Assembly (NCBI RefSeq): GCF_002160815.1
Contig: NZ_NFLH01000016.1
Span: forward strand, 1-52,498
Length of the DNA stretch: 52,498 nucleotides
Reading direction: 5' to 3'
Origin: Massilimicrobiota sp. An134
GTDB taxonomy: Bacteria > Bacillota_I > Bacilli_A > Erysipelotrichales > Coprobacillaceae
The notes beneath the pieces are model-generated. The model made no database searches. It worked only from the letters and a program-made list of their open reading frames with translations, and was not told the origin of the DNA. A program made the translations under genes and the position numbers. Below, piece after piece: positions 9,130 through 17,492 of the stretch. The stretch's first letter is position 1. The number at the start of each line of letters is the position of its first letter.

Positions 9130-10071
9130 TTATTCCTTCTCTAATGTTAAAATGAGATCTACTGGTCTATCTTGATTAGTATTGATATCTTCATCAGTTA
9201 ATGGAATTTCCTGATTATTAATATAATAACGATGTCCTCTATTATTACCATTACGTAAATCTAAACTTTCAAAATCACTTACATTAAATGTCAATTCTAC
9301 TGTTTCAGTTTCACCATCTTCATTTTCATGATAAATTTTTGATACAAACTGATCATATATCTCATCATTGACTCTCATTTGTGCCCAACAAGGTGCATTA
9401 TATTCAACTTTCAATGTAAATGTTTGGGCATCTGCAGGCAATTTGAAATTATAATCTAAAAAATCATTTCTAGTAAATTCTACAGTTCCTTGTGTTGTTT
9501 GTGATTGATTACCATTATTTCCAGAATTTGACGGCTGATTATCTGGAGGTGTTGTTTCCACATTTCCTTCTACTGTCAATTGATTATCAGGTTTTGCTGG
9601 ATCATCACTTTGAGTACGTGTTGCATAAAATCCAAACCAAATAACGACAATCACCAGACACACTAAAACCAAAATAATAGCCGCACGAATAATCGTTACA
9701 TGCGATTTATCTTCATATACAGAAGGTTTTCTAGTTAATTGAGGTGCTTTAAAAGAGAATTTTTTCCCTTTATTCACAATTTCTTCATTATGATCTTCCT
9801 GTATTTCTTTTTCCTTTAATTCTTCCAACTCAATTTCACGAGTTAATTCTATATATTGCTCTGTTAACTGTTCTCCATCCATCTCTAAAGCTTGTGAGAT
9901 TTTTTTGAGGTACATCTTTACATAAGCTTCATCACCTTTATAGCGATCAAATTTCCCATTTTCTATATCTCTTAAAACAGCGACTGAAATTTTTGTTTTT
10001 GCTGATAAATCTTCTATCGTCATTTGTTTCTTTTCTCTTTTTTGACGAATATTTTGACCTAAATTATCCAA
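9130..10071 (-). CDS. rodZ: RodZ-like helix-turn-helix membrane protein (YmfM type)
   Basis: This 313-residue protein has a cytoplasmic Xre/Cro-type HTH (about 5-70), an acidic coiled linker, one transmembrane helix (about 127-149), a Pro/Asn/Gln/Thr-rich spacer (about 155-195) and an extracytoplasmic beta-rich domain. This is the architecture of RodZ, which links MreB filaments to the elongation machinery. It is the first gene of the rodZ-pgsA-cinA-recA string. A ribosome site (AGGAGG) precedes the ATG. Confidence 0.88.
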   Translation of the reverse strand: MDNLGQNIRQKREKKQMTIEDLSAKTKISVAVLRDIENGKFDRYKGDEAYVKMYLKKISQALEMDGEQLTEQYIELTREIELEELKEKEIQEDHNEEIVNKGKKFSFKAPQLTRKPSVYEDKSHVTIIRAAIILVLVCLVIVVIWFGFYATRTQSDDPAKPDNQLTVEGNVETTPPDNQPSNSGNNGNQSQTTQGTVEFTRNDFLDYNFKLPADAQTFTLKVEYNAPCWAQMRVNDEIYDQFVSKIYHENEDGETETVELTFNVSDFESLDLRNGNNRGHRYYINNQEIPLTDEDINTNQDRPVDLILTLEKE

Positions 10072-10247
10072 AAAAATACCTCCTTATTTCCAGAAAATGT
10101 CCCTTCAATAATAATCATATTAAACCATAAAATAGTTATTTTTACAATACCAACACTATTATTTTATGAATTTATGAACAAGTTATGAATTTTATCCTAT
10201 ATCTATATAATTTCCTGTCAAAAAAATAAATATTTTTATTTTAGGTA

Positions 10248-10273
10248 GAAAAAAAGTCGACATTTCTATCGAC
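10248..10273 (-). terminator. Intrinsic terminator of rnpB
   Basis: GTCGA (10256-10260) and TCGAC (10269-10273) form the stem, and on the minus strand a run of T follows. It sits at the 3' end of the RNase P RNA. Confidence 0.7.
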
Positions 10274-10628
10274 AAAATTGCTCATTCTGATAAGCCGAGT
10301 TCTGTTTTTCAACCGATTATTTATCTATGTGTATAACACATCTTCATATCAGTTCAATTCCCTCTATGAAGCTCCCCTACCAAAATTTGGGTTTCATCCT
10401 TGCAGAGTTTACCGCTTTTCACTCTTTTTTTCAAAAGACATTGTTTCTGTGGCACTTTATGACTTATCAACCATGCCTGACGGTTTAGGTCTTAGGTCTG
10501 TCGTTAGCAAGATGCTACCTGCATTTATTAGATGCAGTACAAACACTACAATCATCGCAGATTGTGGATGCCCGGACTTTCCTCTATTTCTAGCAATCGG
10601 TTCTCATGAGCATGCATATTTTACTCAA
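10265..10628 (-). ncRNA. rnpB: RNase P RNA, Bacillus (type B) class
   Basis: This is the catalytic RNA of RNase P, which matures the 5' ends of tRNAs. Read on the minus strand it contains the conserved blocks GAGGAAAGTCCGGGC near the 5' end, AAGTGCCACAG, CGGTAAACTC, ACCCAAATTTTGGTAGGGG and CAGAACTCGGCTTA near the 3' end. The ends (GCTCAT near 10,610 and ATGAGC near 10,283) can pair as helix P1. The exact ends are approximate. It lies immediately downstream of gpsB, as in B. subtilis. Open frames across this interval are not genes. Confidence 0.95.
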
Positions 10629-10649
10629 AATCGCAAAAAAAAGCAATCA

Positions 10650-10988
10650 TTATTTATTTTTATAGACTTCTTTTTCTAAATTAGAGATTCTTTTTAACAA
10701 ATCTACATTAGATGAAAGATTTTCTTCCATAGAACGTAAATTATCCTGTTGAATCAAATGTTCTCTTTCCATATTTGCTATTTTCATTTTTAAAGCTTCG
10801 TTTTCTTTTTGTAGATTTTCAATCTGTTCATAAGATTCATTCAACATTTGCGCAAATGTTTCATAATCTTCAACAACTGTATCTAAAAAATAATCTACTT
10901 CGGTTGCACTATAACCCTTAAAATCTATTTGAAAATGTTTGTTTAAAATTTTTTTTGGACTTAACTGTATTTTCTTTGCCATATCCAT
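10650..10988 (-). CDS. gpsB: Cell-cycle protein GpsB (DivIVA family)
   Basis: This 112-residue protein has a DivIVA-like N-terminal membrane-binding and dimer domain (F-x-GY-x-x-x-E-V-D-x-F-L, about residues 20-40) and a coiled coil (about 40-110). GpsB shuttles between side wall and septum and coordinates penicillin-binding proteins such as PBP1A, whose gene lies divergently nearby. GGAGG is 7 bases before the ATG at 10,988. The GTG one codon upstream is too close to it. Confidence 0.92.
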   Translation of the reverse strand: MDMAKKIQLSPKKILNKHFQIDFKGYSATEVDYFLDTVVEDYETFAQMLNESYEQIENLQKENEALKMKIANMEREHLIQQDNLRSMEENLSSNVDLLKRISNLEKEVYKNK

Positions 10989-11130
10989 CACCTTTCCTCC
11001 TCCATATTTTCACAAAAAACAATTATAAATGCAAGATATTTTTAAAAAAAGATGATTTTACACACAAATTAGACAAGATGGGAAAAATATATGTTATAAT
11101 AACATGGTAAATCAATGAAAGGATATAATT

Positions 11131-11724
11131 ATGGTTAATTACCCTAATATGAAACGCAGCTGGCAATCTTCAACATTATCAACGCACGATAAAAAACATT
11201 ATACAGCTCATCGTGGAATGTCATTGGAAGAAGATATTACATTATCGAATCAATATTATCTTTCACATGATATTGCGGTTATTTATAAAAAGCCAACGCC
11301 TATTCAAATTGTCAAAGTTGACTATCCCAGACGTGAAGCCGCTAAAATTGTAGAAGCTTATTATAAAACACCTTCAACCACAGACTATAATGGACTTTAT
11401 CGTGGGAAATATGTGGATTTTGAAGCTAAAGAAACAAAAGTCAAGACCTTTCCTTTTGCAAATATTTCAAAACATCAGATTGATCATCTACAAAAAATCA
11501 TCAATCATGGAGGGATTGCTTTTGTTATTATTGCATTTACCTCATTAAATGAGGTATACTTAATTGACGCAAGTCATATCATTAATGATTATTATCATTC
11601 CCAGCGAAAATCAATAACATATGAAAAAATCAAAAATCTTGGACATCTGATACCCCAAGGCTATCAACCAAGATTAGATTATTTAAAAGTTGTTGACGAT
11701 TGGTATTTTAAGGAGGATGAATGA
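11131..11724 (+). CDS. recU: Holliday junction resolvase RecU
   Basis: This 197-residue endonuclease resolves four-way junctions in recombination and chromosome segregation. The nuclease core is visible as TTDYNGLYRGKYVDFEAKET, with the Asp, Asp-x-Glu and Lys of the PD-(D/E)xK-type active site. It overlaps the next gene (PBP1A) by 4 bases, ATGA style, giving the recU-ponA operon known from Bacillus and Staphylococcus. A TATAAT at 11,095-11,100 is a likely -10 box, though no good -35 was found. Confidence 0.95.
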   Translation: MVNYPNMKRSWQSSTLSTHDKKHYTAHRGMSLEEDITLSNQYYLSHDIAVIYKKPTPIQIVKVDYPRREAAKIVEAYYKTPSTTDYNGLYRGKYVDFEAKETKVKTFPFANISKHQIDHLQKIINHGGIAFVIIAFTSLNEVYLIDASHIINDYYHSQRKSITYEKIKNLGHLIPQGYQPRLDYLKVVDDWYFKEDE

Positions 11725-14528
11725 TGAAAAAAATAAACCGAAAAAAATCTACCAAAACAGAAAACAAAAAACAAAAAAGACGAATTATTAAAGTTGTTTG
11801 TTTAATTGTTGCGGTTATGATTACTTCTGCTGGTATGTATTTGGGATTTGGGATTTTCAAACAGGTAGAAGGCTTTTCAAAGGAAAAACTCACTTCTGAT
11901 GAATCTTCTGTTTTATGTACAACAGACGGTGAAGAGTGGTTTTCCGTTGCTCGTGGTGGTGTTCAAAAAAATGTCAGTTACAATGACATTCCTCAAGTAA
12001 TGATTGATGCTGTTGTAGCTGCTGAAGATTCACGTTTTTTTGAACATAACGGGTTTGATGTTCCTCGTATTGTCAAAGCCTTACTAGGTAATATTGCTGC
12101 AGGTGGTATTACAGCTGGTGGTTCAACAATTACTCAACAGTTAATTAAAAAGTCATACTATCCTGATGAGGAACAAACCATTGAAAGAAAAATTGGTGAA
12201 ATTATTCTTTCAATCGAAGCAACTTCTCAAATTTCAAAAGAAGAAGTTCTTGAACTCTATTTAAATAAAATTTATTTTGGATATGGTCCTCAAACAGTAG
12301 GAATTTATGCAGCTTCAAGATATTATTTTGATAAATCAGTACAAAACTTAACATTACCAGAAGCGGCTTTGTTAGCAGGTACTTTAAACTCTCCAAACCG
12401 TTTTGATCCGTTTAGAAACCTGGACTTAGCTCAAGATCGTCGTGATACAATTCTAGGTTTAATGTTACAGCATGGTTATATATCTAAAGAAGAATGCGAA
12501 GCTACAAAAGCTATTCCAGTTGAAAACACATTGAAATCAAATCCAATTTCAACAAGCGGACAATATCAGGCATATGCTGATAAAGTCATTCGTGAAGTTC
12601 AGGAAACAACTGGTTATGATCCATATGAAACACCTATGCGTATCTATACATATATTGATACTGATGTTCAAAAACAATTAGATGATATTGCAAGTGGTGA
12701 AACATATGATTTTCAGGATTCAAGAATTCAAGTGGGTGCTGTTATTCAAGAATCCACAACAGGACGCATTGTCGGTGTTTTAAGTGGACGTGATTATACA
12801 CCTTTAGGGACAACATATGCATATGCATCTCAAACAGGTGCAAGCTATGGTCAAAAGAACCAGCCTGGTTCTTCATTAAAACCTTTAATTTCATATGCTG
12901 CTGCATTTGAATTCTTAGATTATTCAACAGCCCATTATGTCCATGATGTTCCTTATGAATATGCGAATGGTTTTGTTCCTAGCAACTGGAACGGAAGAAA
13001 ATATAATGGTGATATTTCTATTTCGAGTGCCTTAAGCAATTCATGGAATGCTGCTGCTTTACAAACATTTAGTGAAGTCATTACTGGAAAAGATTGTAAT
13101 GGTAATGATGTTGGTGATGGTATTGGTATTGATGGTGCAACTCAATATCTTGAAAGCTTGGGATTTGATATGGAAGGCGAATCAGTTGACATTGGTTATG
13201 CAATTGGAGCATGGCGACAAGGTGTCACTCCTGAATCTGAAGCTGGTGCCTATGCTGTCATTGCGAATGGTGGAACTTATATTGAACCTCATACAGTTCA
13301 AAAAATCGAATTATTAACAACTGGTGAAGTTATTGAAATCGATCAAAAATATCAAGAAGAAAAAACACAAGCCCTTTCTGAAGAATCAGCTTATATGATT
13401 CGTGATATCATGACTGACTATGTCAAATCTGGAACAGGAATGTATAGTATGTTAAATTTAGGATATCAGATTGGTGCTAAATCAGGAACTTCTAACCATG
13501 CTGATGATACAAGTGTTAATGAAAAAATTCGTGGTCAAAATAAAGATGCCTGGTTATCAGCTTTTTCTCCAGATTATACATGGAGTGTCTGGACAGGTTA
13601 TAATGCTAAAGATCAAAAAGAAGGTTATTATACAAAAAGCAATCGCGATTCCAATAATATCGCAACGATGATTGCCAAATTCTTACATGAAGATGGTATG
13701 AAAAATTCATATCCTTCTCAACCATCTGGATTAGTAAAAGCAAGCTGTGTATCAGGTATTTATCCATATGTGACTCCAGGTGAAGGTGTGCCTGATAATC
13801 GTGTTGTTTCTGGTTTATTCAAAAAGAACAATACACCTAGTGGTAGTGCAAATGGTTCTAGTTTAAATAATCTGTCATCTTTTACAGCTGAACTTGCTGA
13901 TGATAAGCTCAATGTCACATTCACTGAATATGATCCAAAGAGCATGACAGAAGATGCAACACCTACAAAAACATATACAGCTGGTGGAAATAGTTACACA
14001 CTTCCATATCTAGGTAATATTAATCAATTATATGGAAAAGTTGTTTATAAAGTTGATATTGCAGATGCCTCTGGTAATGTTGTTCATAGTGAAACTTTAA
14101 ATAGTGCCACTGGAACAATAAATTACACATTATCACCTGGTACATATACTGTAACAGGATACTATGCTTTTGAAAGTGGCAATGGAACTTCTAATAAGAT
14201 TTCACAAACAATCACAGTAGAAGACACAACGCCTGCAAGCTATACACGTACTGCATTAACAGAAAGTTCAGTTACATATCAGGTCACTGTCCCTTCTGGA
14301 ACTTCCATTACAGCTTCATTAAATGGAACAAATCAAACACTTCAACAAAGTGGTACAATCACATTTAGTCAATTATCCGCTGGAACAACTTATTCTGTCA
14401 CATTTACACATACACAAGCTGATGGTCAAACTGTGACTCTTGGTACTGATTCATTCATGACCACAAGTCAAACACAACAACCTGACCCAACTCAGCCTAC
14501 AACACCGACACAAACTCCAACGCAATAA
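11721..14528 (+). CDS. ponA: Penicillin-binding protein 1A (bifunctional glycosyltransferase/transpeptidase)
   Basis: This 935-residue class A PBP polymerises and cross-links peptidoglycan. A basic cytoplasmic tail and one membrane anchor (about 21-45) precede the GT51 domain with catalytic Glu102 (AAEDSRFFEHNG) and GGSTITQQL. The transpeptidase domain has S384-S-L-K387, S441-W-N443 and K587-S-G. After about residue 700 come two beta-rich, fibronectin-type-III-like segments and a Pro/Thr/Gln tail, so the protein is longer than the usual 700-800. AAGGAGG precedes the ATG, which overlaps the recU stop. Confidence 0.96.
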   Translation: MMKKINRKKSTKTENKKQKRRIIKVVCLIVAVMITSAGMYLGFGIFKQVEGFSKEKLTSDESSVLCTTDGEEWFSVARGGVQKNVSYNDIPQVMIDAVVAAEDSRFFEHNGFDVPRIVKALLGNIAAGGITAGGSTITQQLIKKSYYPDEEQTIERKIGEIILSIEATSQISKEEVLELYLNKIYFGYGPQTVGIYAASRYYFDKSVQNLTLPEAALLAGTLNSPNRFDPFRNLDLAQDRRDTILGLMLQHGYISKEECEATKAIPVENTLKSNPISTSGQYQAYADKVIREVQETTGYDPYETPMRIYTYIDTDVQKQLDDIASGETYDFQDSRIQVGAVIQESTTGRIVGVLSGRDYTPLGTTYAYASQTGASYGQKNQPGSSLKPLISYAAAFEFLDYSTAHYVHDVPYEYANGFVPSNWNGRKYNGDISISSALSNSWNAAALQTFSEVITGKDCNGNDVGDGIGIDGATQYLESLGFDMEGESVDIGYAIGAWRQGVTPESEAGAYAVIANGGTYIEPHTVQKIELLTTGEVIEIDQKYQEEKTQALSEESAYMIRDIMTDYVKSGTGMYSMLNLGYQIGAKSGTSNHADDTSVNEKIRGQNKDAWLSAFSPDYTWSVWTGYNAKDQKEGYYTKSNRDSNNIATMIAKFLHEDGMKNSYPSQPSGLVKASCVSGIYPYVTPGEGVPDNRVVSGLFKKNNTPSGSANGSSLNNLSSFTAELADDKLNVTFTEYDPKSMTEDATPTKTYTAGGNSYTLPYLGNINQLYGKVVYKVDIADASGNVVHSETLNSATGTINYTLSPGTYTVTGYYAFESGNGTSNKISQTITVEDTTPASYTRTALTESSVTYQVTVPSGTSITASLNGTNQTLQQSGTITFSQLSAGTTYSVTFTHTQADGQTVTLGTDSFMTTSQTQQPDPTQPTTPTQTPTQ

Positions 14529-14532
14529 AAAA

Positions 14533-14571
14533 TAAGACTGAATTCTCAACAATGAGTTTTCAGTCTTTTTC
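14533..14571. terminator. Bidirectional terminator between PBP1A and nth
   Basis: AAGACTGA (14,534-14,541) pairs with TCAGTCTT (14,560-14,567), with an inner CTCA/TGAG pairing, followed by T on the plus strand and preceded by A-rich sequence. The nth stop codon lies in the stem. Confidence 0.75.
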
Positions 14572-15216
14572 TATATTTAAATATTTTTTTCTTTTAAGCT
14601 CTTTACATATATCAATGAGTGAACAATGCTGACAATCAGGATTTATAGATTTACAATGATATCTACCAAAGAAAATCATTTGATGATGCGTTTTAATCCA
14701 TCTTTCTTGAGGTATAGCTTTTTGTAGCTTTTGTTCAACCACCAAAACTGAATCTTTCTTAAAAGCAAAACCAAGCCTTTTTGAAATACGTTCTACATGT
14801 GTATCCACTGCAATAGCAGGCACTTTAAATCCTTCTGATATGACGACATTCGCTGTTTTACGCCCTACTCCTGGCAATGTCTGTAAGGCTTCATGATCAC
14901 AAGGAACCTGACCATCAAAATCATCAATGAGTTTTTGCGCCATTGCTTTGACATTTTTCGCTTTATTTCGATAAAGACCAATAGTACGTAAATCATTTTC
15001 TAATTGCGATAAAGGGGCTTTCGCATAATCTTCAACACTTTGATATTTTTGAAATAACTGTTCTGTTAATTTATTCACACTCGCATCTGTTGTTTGAGCA
15101 GATAACATGACTGCAATTAACAATTCTAATTCATTATGATGAACCAATTCACATTTAGCATCTGGATACATCTCATCAAAAACATCTAAAATACGTTTGA
15201 CTCTTTCCTTATTCAT
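14560..15216 (-). CDS. nth: Endonuclease III
   Basis: This 218-residue bifunctional DNA glycosylase and AP lyase excises oxidised pyrimidines. The helix-hairpin-helix LPGVGRKTA contains catalytic Lys120, and Asp138 follows in AVDTHVER. The [4Fe-4S] cluster ligands are Cys188-x6-Cys195-x2-Cys198-x5-Cys204. It overlaps dnaD by 8 bases and follows it in the same operon, as in B. subtilis. Confidence 0.96.
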   Translation of the reverse strand: MNKERVKRILDVFDEMYPDAKCELVHHNELELLIAVMLSAQTTDASVNKLTEQLFQKYQSVEDYAKAPLSQLENDLRTIGLYRNKAKNVKAMAQKLIDDFDGQVPCDHEALQTLPGVGRKTANVVISEGFKVPAIAVDTHVERISKRLGFAFKKDSVLVVEQKLQKAIPQERWIKTHHQMIFFGRYHCKSINPDCQHCSLIDICKELKRKKYLNIEKD

Positions 15217-15808
15217 TTTCTTCCCACCATTTATAATCCTTTATACTTTGTTCAACCTCATTATGACTTGGTTGTGGCTTTGCAGGAGCATAGCGCTTTG
15301 TAACGCCATAACGTGCCCAATTATCCAATACTTTTTCAATATAACGAAAAGTAATAACACCTGATTTCACTGACTCATTTAAAGCATCAACAATCATTTC
15401 ATCATCAAAGCCCTGACACTTTAAAGAATTAATTAACTGTACTTCTCTTTGACTTAAACTACGTCCAAAGGCATCTTCAAAAATGCTAACCAAATCAATA
15501 TCCTGGCTTTCTGTTTGAGTCGGTTGATTTAACAACATTTTTTGTAAAGGCTTGAGATTTAATGAACCATGTTGTCTTGAAATCCAATGTTTATCAACCA
15601 ATGACATCAAAATATCATCAATCTTTCGAAGTGATAAAGAACAAATACGTGAAATTTGTGATGGTGTAATAGGTTTAACTCCTATATCATCTAAAGTCAT
15701 AATCAACAATAGTACATAACACTCCTGATCAGAAATATGCAGTTGTTTAGACTTTAAAATCAATAACTTCTGAAAATCAACACAACGATAATCTAATAAT
15801 TCATCCAT
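15209..15808 (-). CDS. dnaD: DnaD-type replication initiation protein
   Basis: This 199-residue primosomal protein of Firmicutes helps load the DnaC helicase at oriC and at restart sites. It has an N-terminal winged-helix region (about 1-95) and a C-terminal DnaB2/DnaD domain (about 115-180). The signature F-x-Y-I-x-x-V-L-x-x-W occurs as FRYIEKVLDNW. The gene order tseB-dnaD-nth is as in B. subtilis, minus the aspB-asnS pair. Confidence 0.9.
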   Translation of the reverse strand: MDELLDYRCVDFQKLLILKSKQLHISDQECYVLLLIMTLDDIGVKPITPSQISRICSLSLRKIDDILMSLVDKHWISRQHGSLNLKPLQKMLLNQPTQTESQDIDLVSIFEDAFGRSLSQREVQLINSLKCQGFDDEMIVDALNESVKSGVITFRYIEKVLDNWARYGVTKRYAPAKPQPSHNEVEQSIKDYKWWEENE

Positions 15809-15809
15809 A

Positions 15810-16295
15810 TTATTCTCCTAGCCTTACTGCTTTTATAAATTCTCCAGTTGCCAAATCATAATATACATATAACAAAGATTGCTCATCCTGGTAACGTCCA
15901 TAATATACAAATCGTTCATTTTCATAACCAATTTCCATACTTTCTATATTGACCTGATATTTATCTTGAATAGCTTTTTGGACAACTGCTTCATCAGCCA
16001 CTTCACCTTGATAAGTATCTACCAGTTTTAACTCCTTATTATATGCTACATAAGATTCAACACCATTTATTTTCACTTTGACAATATAATAAGTTTCTTT
16101 ACCACGATATTCACTAAAATAATCATCATATTCATATTGATTTGTTTCACAAATTTCATTTCTAATTTCATCAAGTTGATGATGATATTGATAATATGGA
16201 ACATGAACAAATAACATATAAAAAGAAACAACTGCTAAAATAATAACTAACACAACAACTGAAATAATAAATGTATGTTTTTTCAATCTGTCCAC
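15810..16295 (-). CDS. tseB: TseB/YpmB-like membrane protein
   Basis: This 161-residue protein has a basic start, one transmembrane helix (about 9-30) and an extracytoplasmic part with two PepSY-like halves, matching the YpmB/TseB family (DUF5590). In B. subtilis TseB helps control PBP2A and cell-wall elongation. It is the first gene of the tseB-dnaD-nth operon, with one base between it and dnaD. The identification rests on topology plus synteny. Confidence 0.78.
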   Translation of the reverse strand: MDRLKKHTFIISVVVLVIILAVVSFYMLFVHVPYYQYHHQLDEIRNEICETNQYEYDDYFSEYRGKETYYIVKVKINGVESYVAYNKELKLVDTYQGEVADEAVVQKAIQDKYQVNIESMEIGYENERFVYYGRYQDEQSLLYVYYDLATGEFIKAVRLGE

Positions 16296-16339
16296 CTCCA
16301 GTGTTTCTATTATATAACAAAAAGTCTAAAATGCAAAAC

Positions 16340-16367
16340 AAAAATGAAAAGACCATCACTGGTCTTT
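16340..16367 (-). terminator. Intrinsic terminator of the YugP-type peptidase gene
   Basis: AAAGACCA (16,348-16,355) pairs with TGGTCTTT (16,360-16,367) around TCAC, with T-rich sequence following on the minus strand. The stem contains the stop codon. Confidence 0.75.
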
Positions 16368-17082
16368 ACTCATCTCTTGAATTACCTAAAATAATCAAAA
16401 ATATTCTTAACATACTCATTAATGTTGAAATCAAAGCCGCAACATAAGTCATGGCTGCAGCTGATAGCATTTTCTTAGCACCATCATACTCTGAAGTCGT
16501 TAAATAACGTGTTTTTAAAATAGAAAGTGCTCGAGAAGATGCATTGAACTCTACTGGGAGAGTCACCAGTTGGAAAGCCAAGATTCCACACATTGCAATA
16601 AAACCAATCCAGGCAATGTCTGTTTGACCAAGAATCAACCCAATAAATATGGCAATCCATCCTAAATACTGTCCAACATTCGCAATTGGTAAAATAGCAT
16701 TTCTTAATGAAATAGGAATATATTTTTCTTTATATTGAATCGCATGTCCACATTCATGTGCTGCTACAGCTAAAGAAGCTATAGAAGTTCCATGATAAAT
16801 ATCACTGGAAAGATTAATTGTCTTGCGACCAGGATTATAATGATCACTTAATTGACCTTTCACTTCATAAATCTGAATATCATATAATCCCTCACTATCC
16901 AATATTTCTCTTGCCACCTGTGCTCCACTTATACCACGCATATTAGCTATCTTTTTATAACGACTATATGTAGATGTGACTTTCATTTGTGCCCATAAGG
17001 CCAATATAGCAGCCAAAATAACAAAGATTGTTCCAATCATATAATAGCTATTATAGTAAACTCCATAAAACGGAAAAAACAT
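16366..17082 (-). CDS. YugP-type membrane zinc metallopeptidase
   Basis: This 238-residue protein has a transmembrane helix near residues 13-32, the zinc site H109-E-C-G-H113 (AAHECGHAIQ), and three more hydrophobic helices (about 125-150, 155-175 and 210-235). This is the DUF2268/YugP-like neutral zinc metallopeptidase pattern, active site at the membrane. Its substrate is unknown. GTGATG and an AT-rich leader precede the ATG at 17,082. It is apparently monocistronic. Confidence 0.88.
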   Translation of the reverse strand: MFFPFYGVYYNSYYMIGTIFVILAAILALWAQMKVTSTYSRYKKIANMRGISGAQVAREILDSEGLYDIQIYEVKGQLSDHYNPGRKTINLSSDIYHGTSIASLAVAAHECGHAIQYKEKYIPISLRNAILPIANVGQYLGWIAIFIGLILGQTDIAWIGFIAMCGILAFQLVTLPVEFNASSRALSILKTRYLTTSEYDGAKKMLSAAAMTYVAALISTLMSMLRIFLIILGNSRDE

Positions 17083-17134
17083 TTTTTCATCACCTCAATA
17101 ATTATAATATACCCATTATGTTAACTCAGTATGT

Positions 17135-17168
17135 CAAAAAAGATGCAATTAATTCATTGCATCTTTTA
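17135..17168 (-). terminator. Intrinsic terminator of the HU gene
   Basis: AAAGATGCAA (17,139-17,148) pairs perfectly with TTGCATCTTT (17,157-17,166). The HU stop codon at 17,149 lies in the loop. Confidence 0.75.
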
Positions 17169-17421
17169 ATCTATTGCTTGGCTTAAATGAAACAGTTTTA
17201 CTAGCTGGGATAATCATTGCTTCTTTTGTTTTAGGACTTACACCTTTACGTTCTTTTCGATTATTCACTTTAAAAGTTCCAAATCCAGAAATAAGCACTT
17301 TATCCCCATTCAAAATACTTTCAATCATTGTATCAAAAACTGTATCTACTAACGCTTCAGCATCCTTTTTTGTTAAATCTTTTTTTAGTGAAACGATATC
17401 AATAAGCTCTTTTTTATTCAT
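17149..17421 (-). CDS. hup: HU-family DNA-binding protein
   Basis: This 90-residue nucleoid protein has the canonical HU pattern: helical N-half starting MNKKELIDIV, the GFGTF turn, the DNA-binding arm RKERKGVSPKT, and the C-terminal KTVSFKPSNRLKDAMN. It bends and compacts DNA. AGGAGG lies upstream. As in B. subtilis (hbs), it is next to spoIVA. Confidence 0.96.
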   Translation of the reverse strand: MNKKELIDIVSLKKDLTKKDAEALVDTVFDTMIESILNGDKVLISGFGTFKVNNRKERKGVSPKTKEAMIIPASKTVSFKPSNRLKDAMN

Positions 17422-17492
17422 TTTTTATACTGCCTCCTACTTAAATCTAAGTAGTAGTATAACATTTCAAAAACCTAAGCGCAATAACAAAT

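Noticed and set aside
10278-10679. Plus-strand open frame of 133 codons
   Set aside because: It lies across the RNase P RNA gene on the opposite strand; the conserved RNA blocks explain the sequence.
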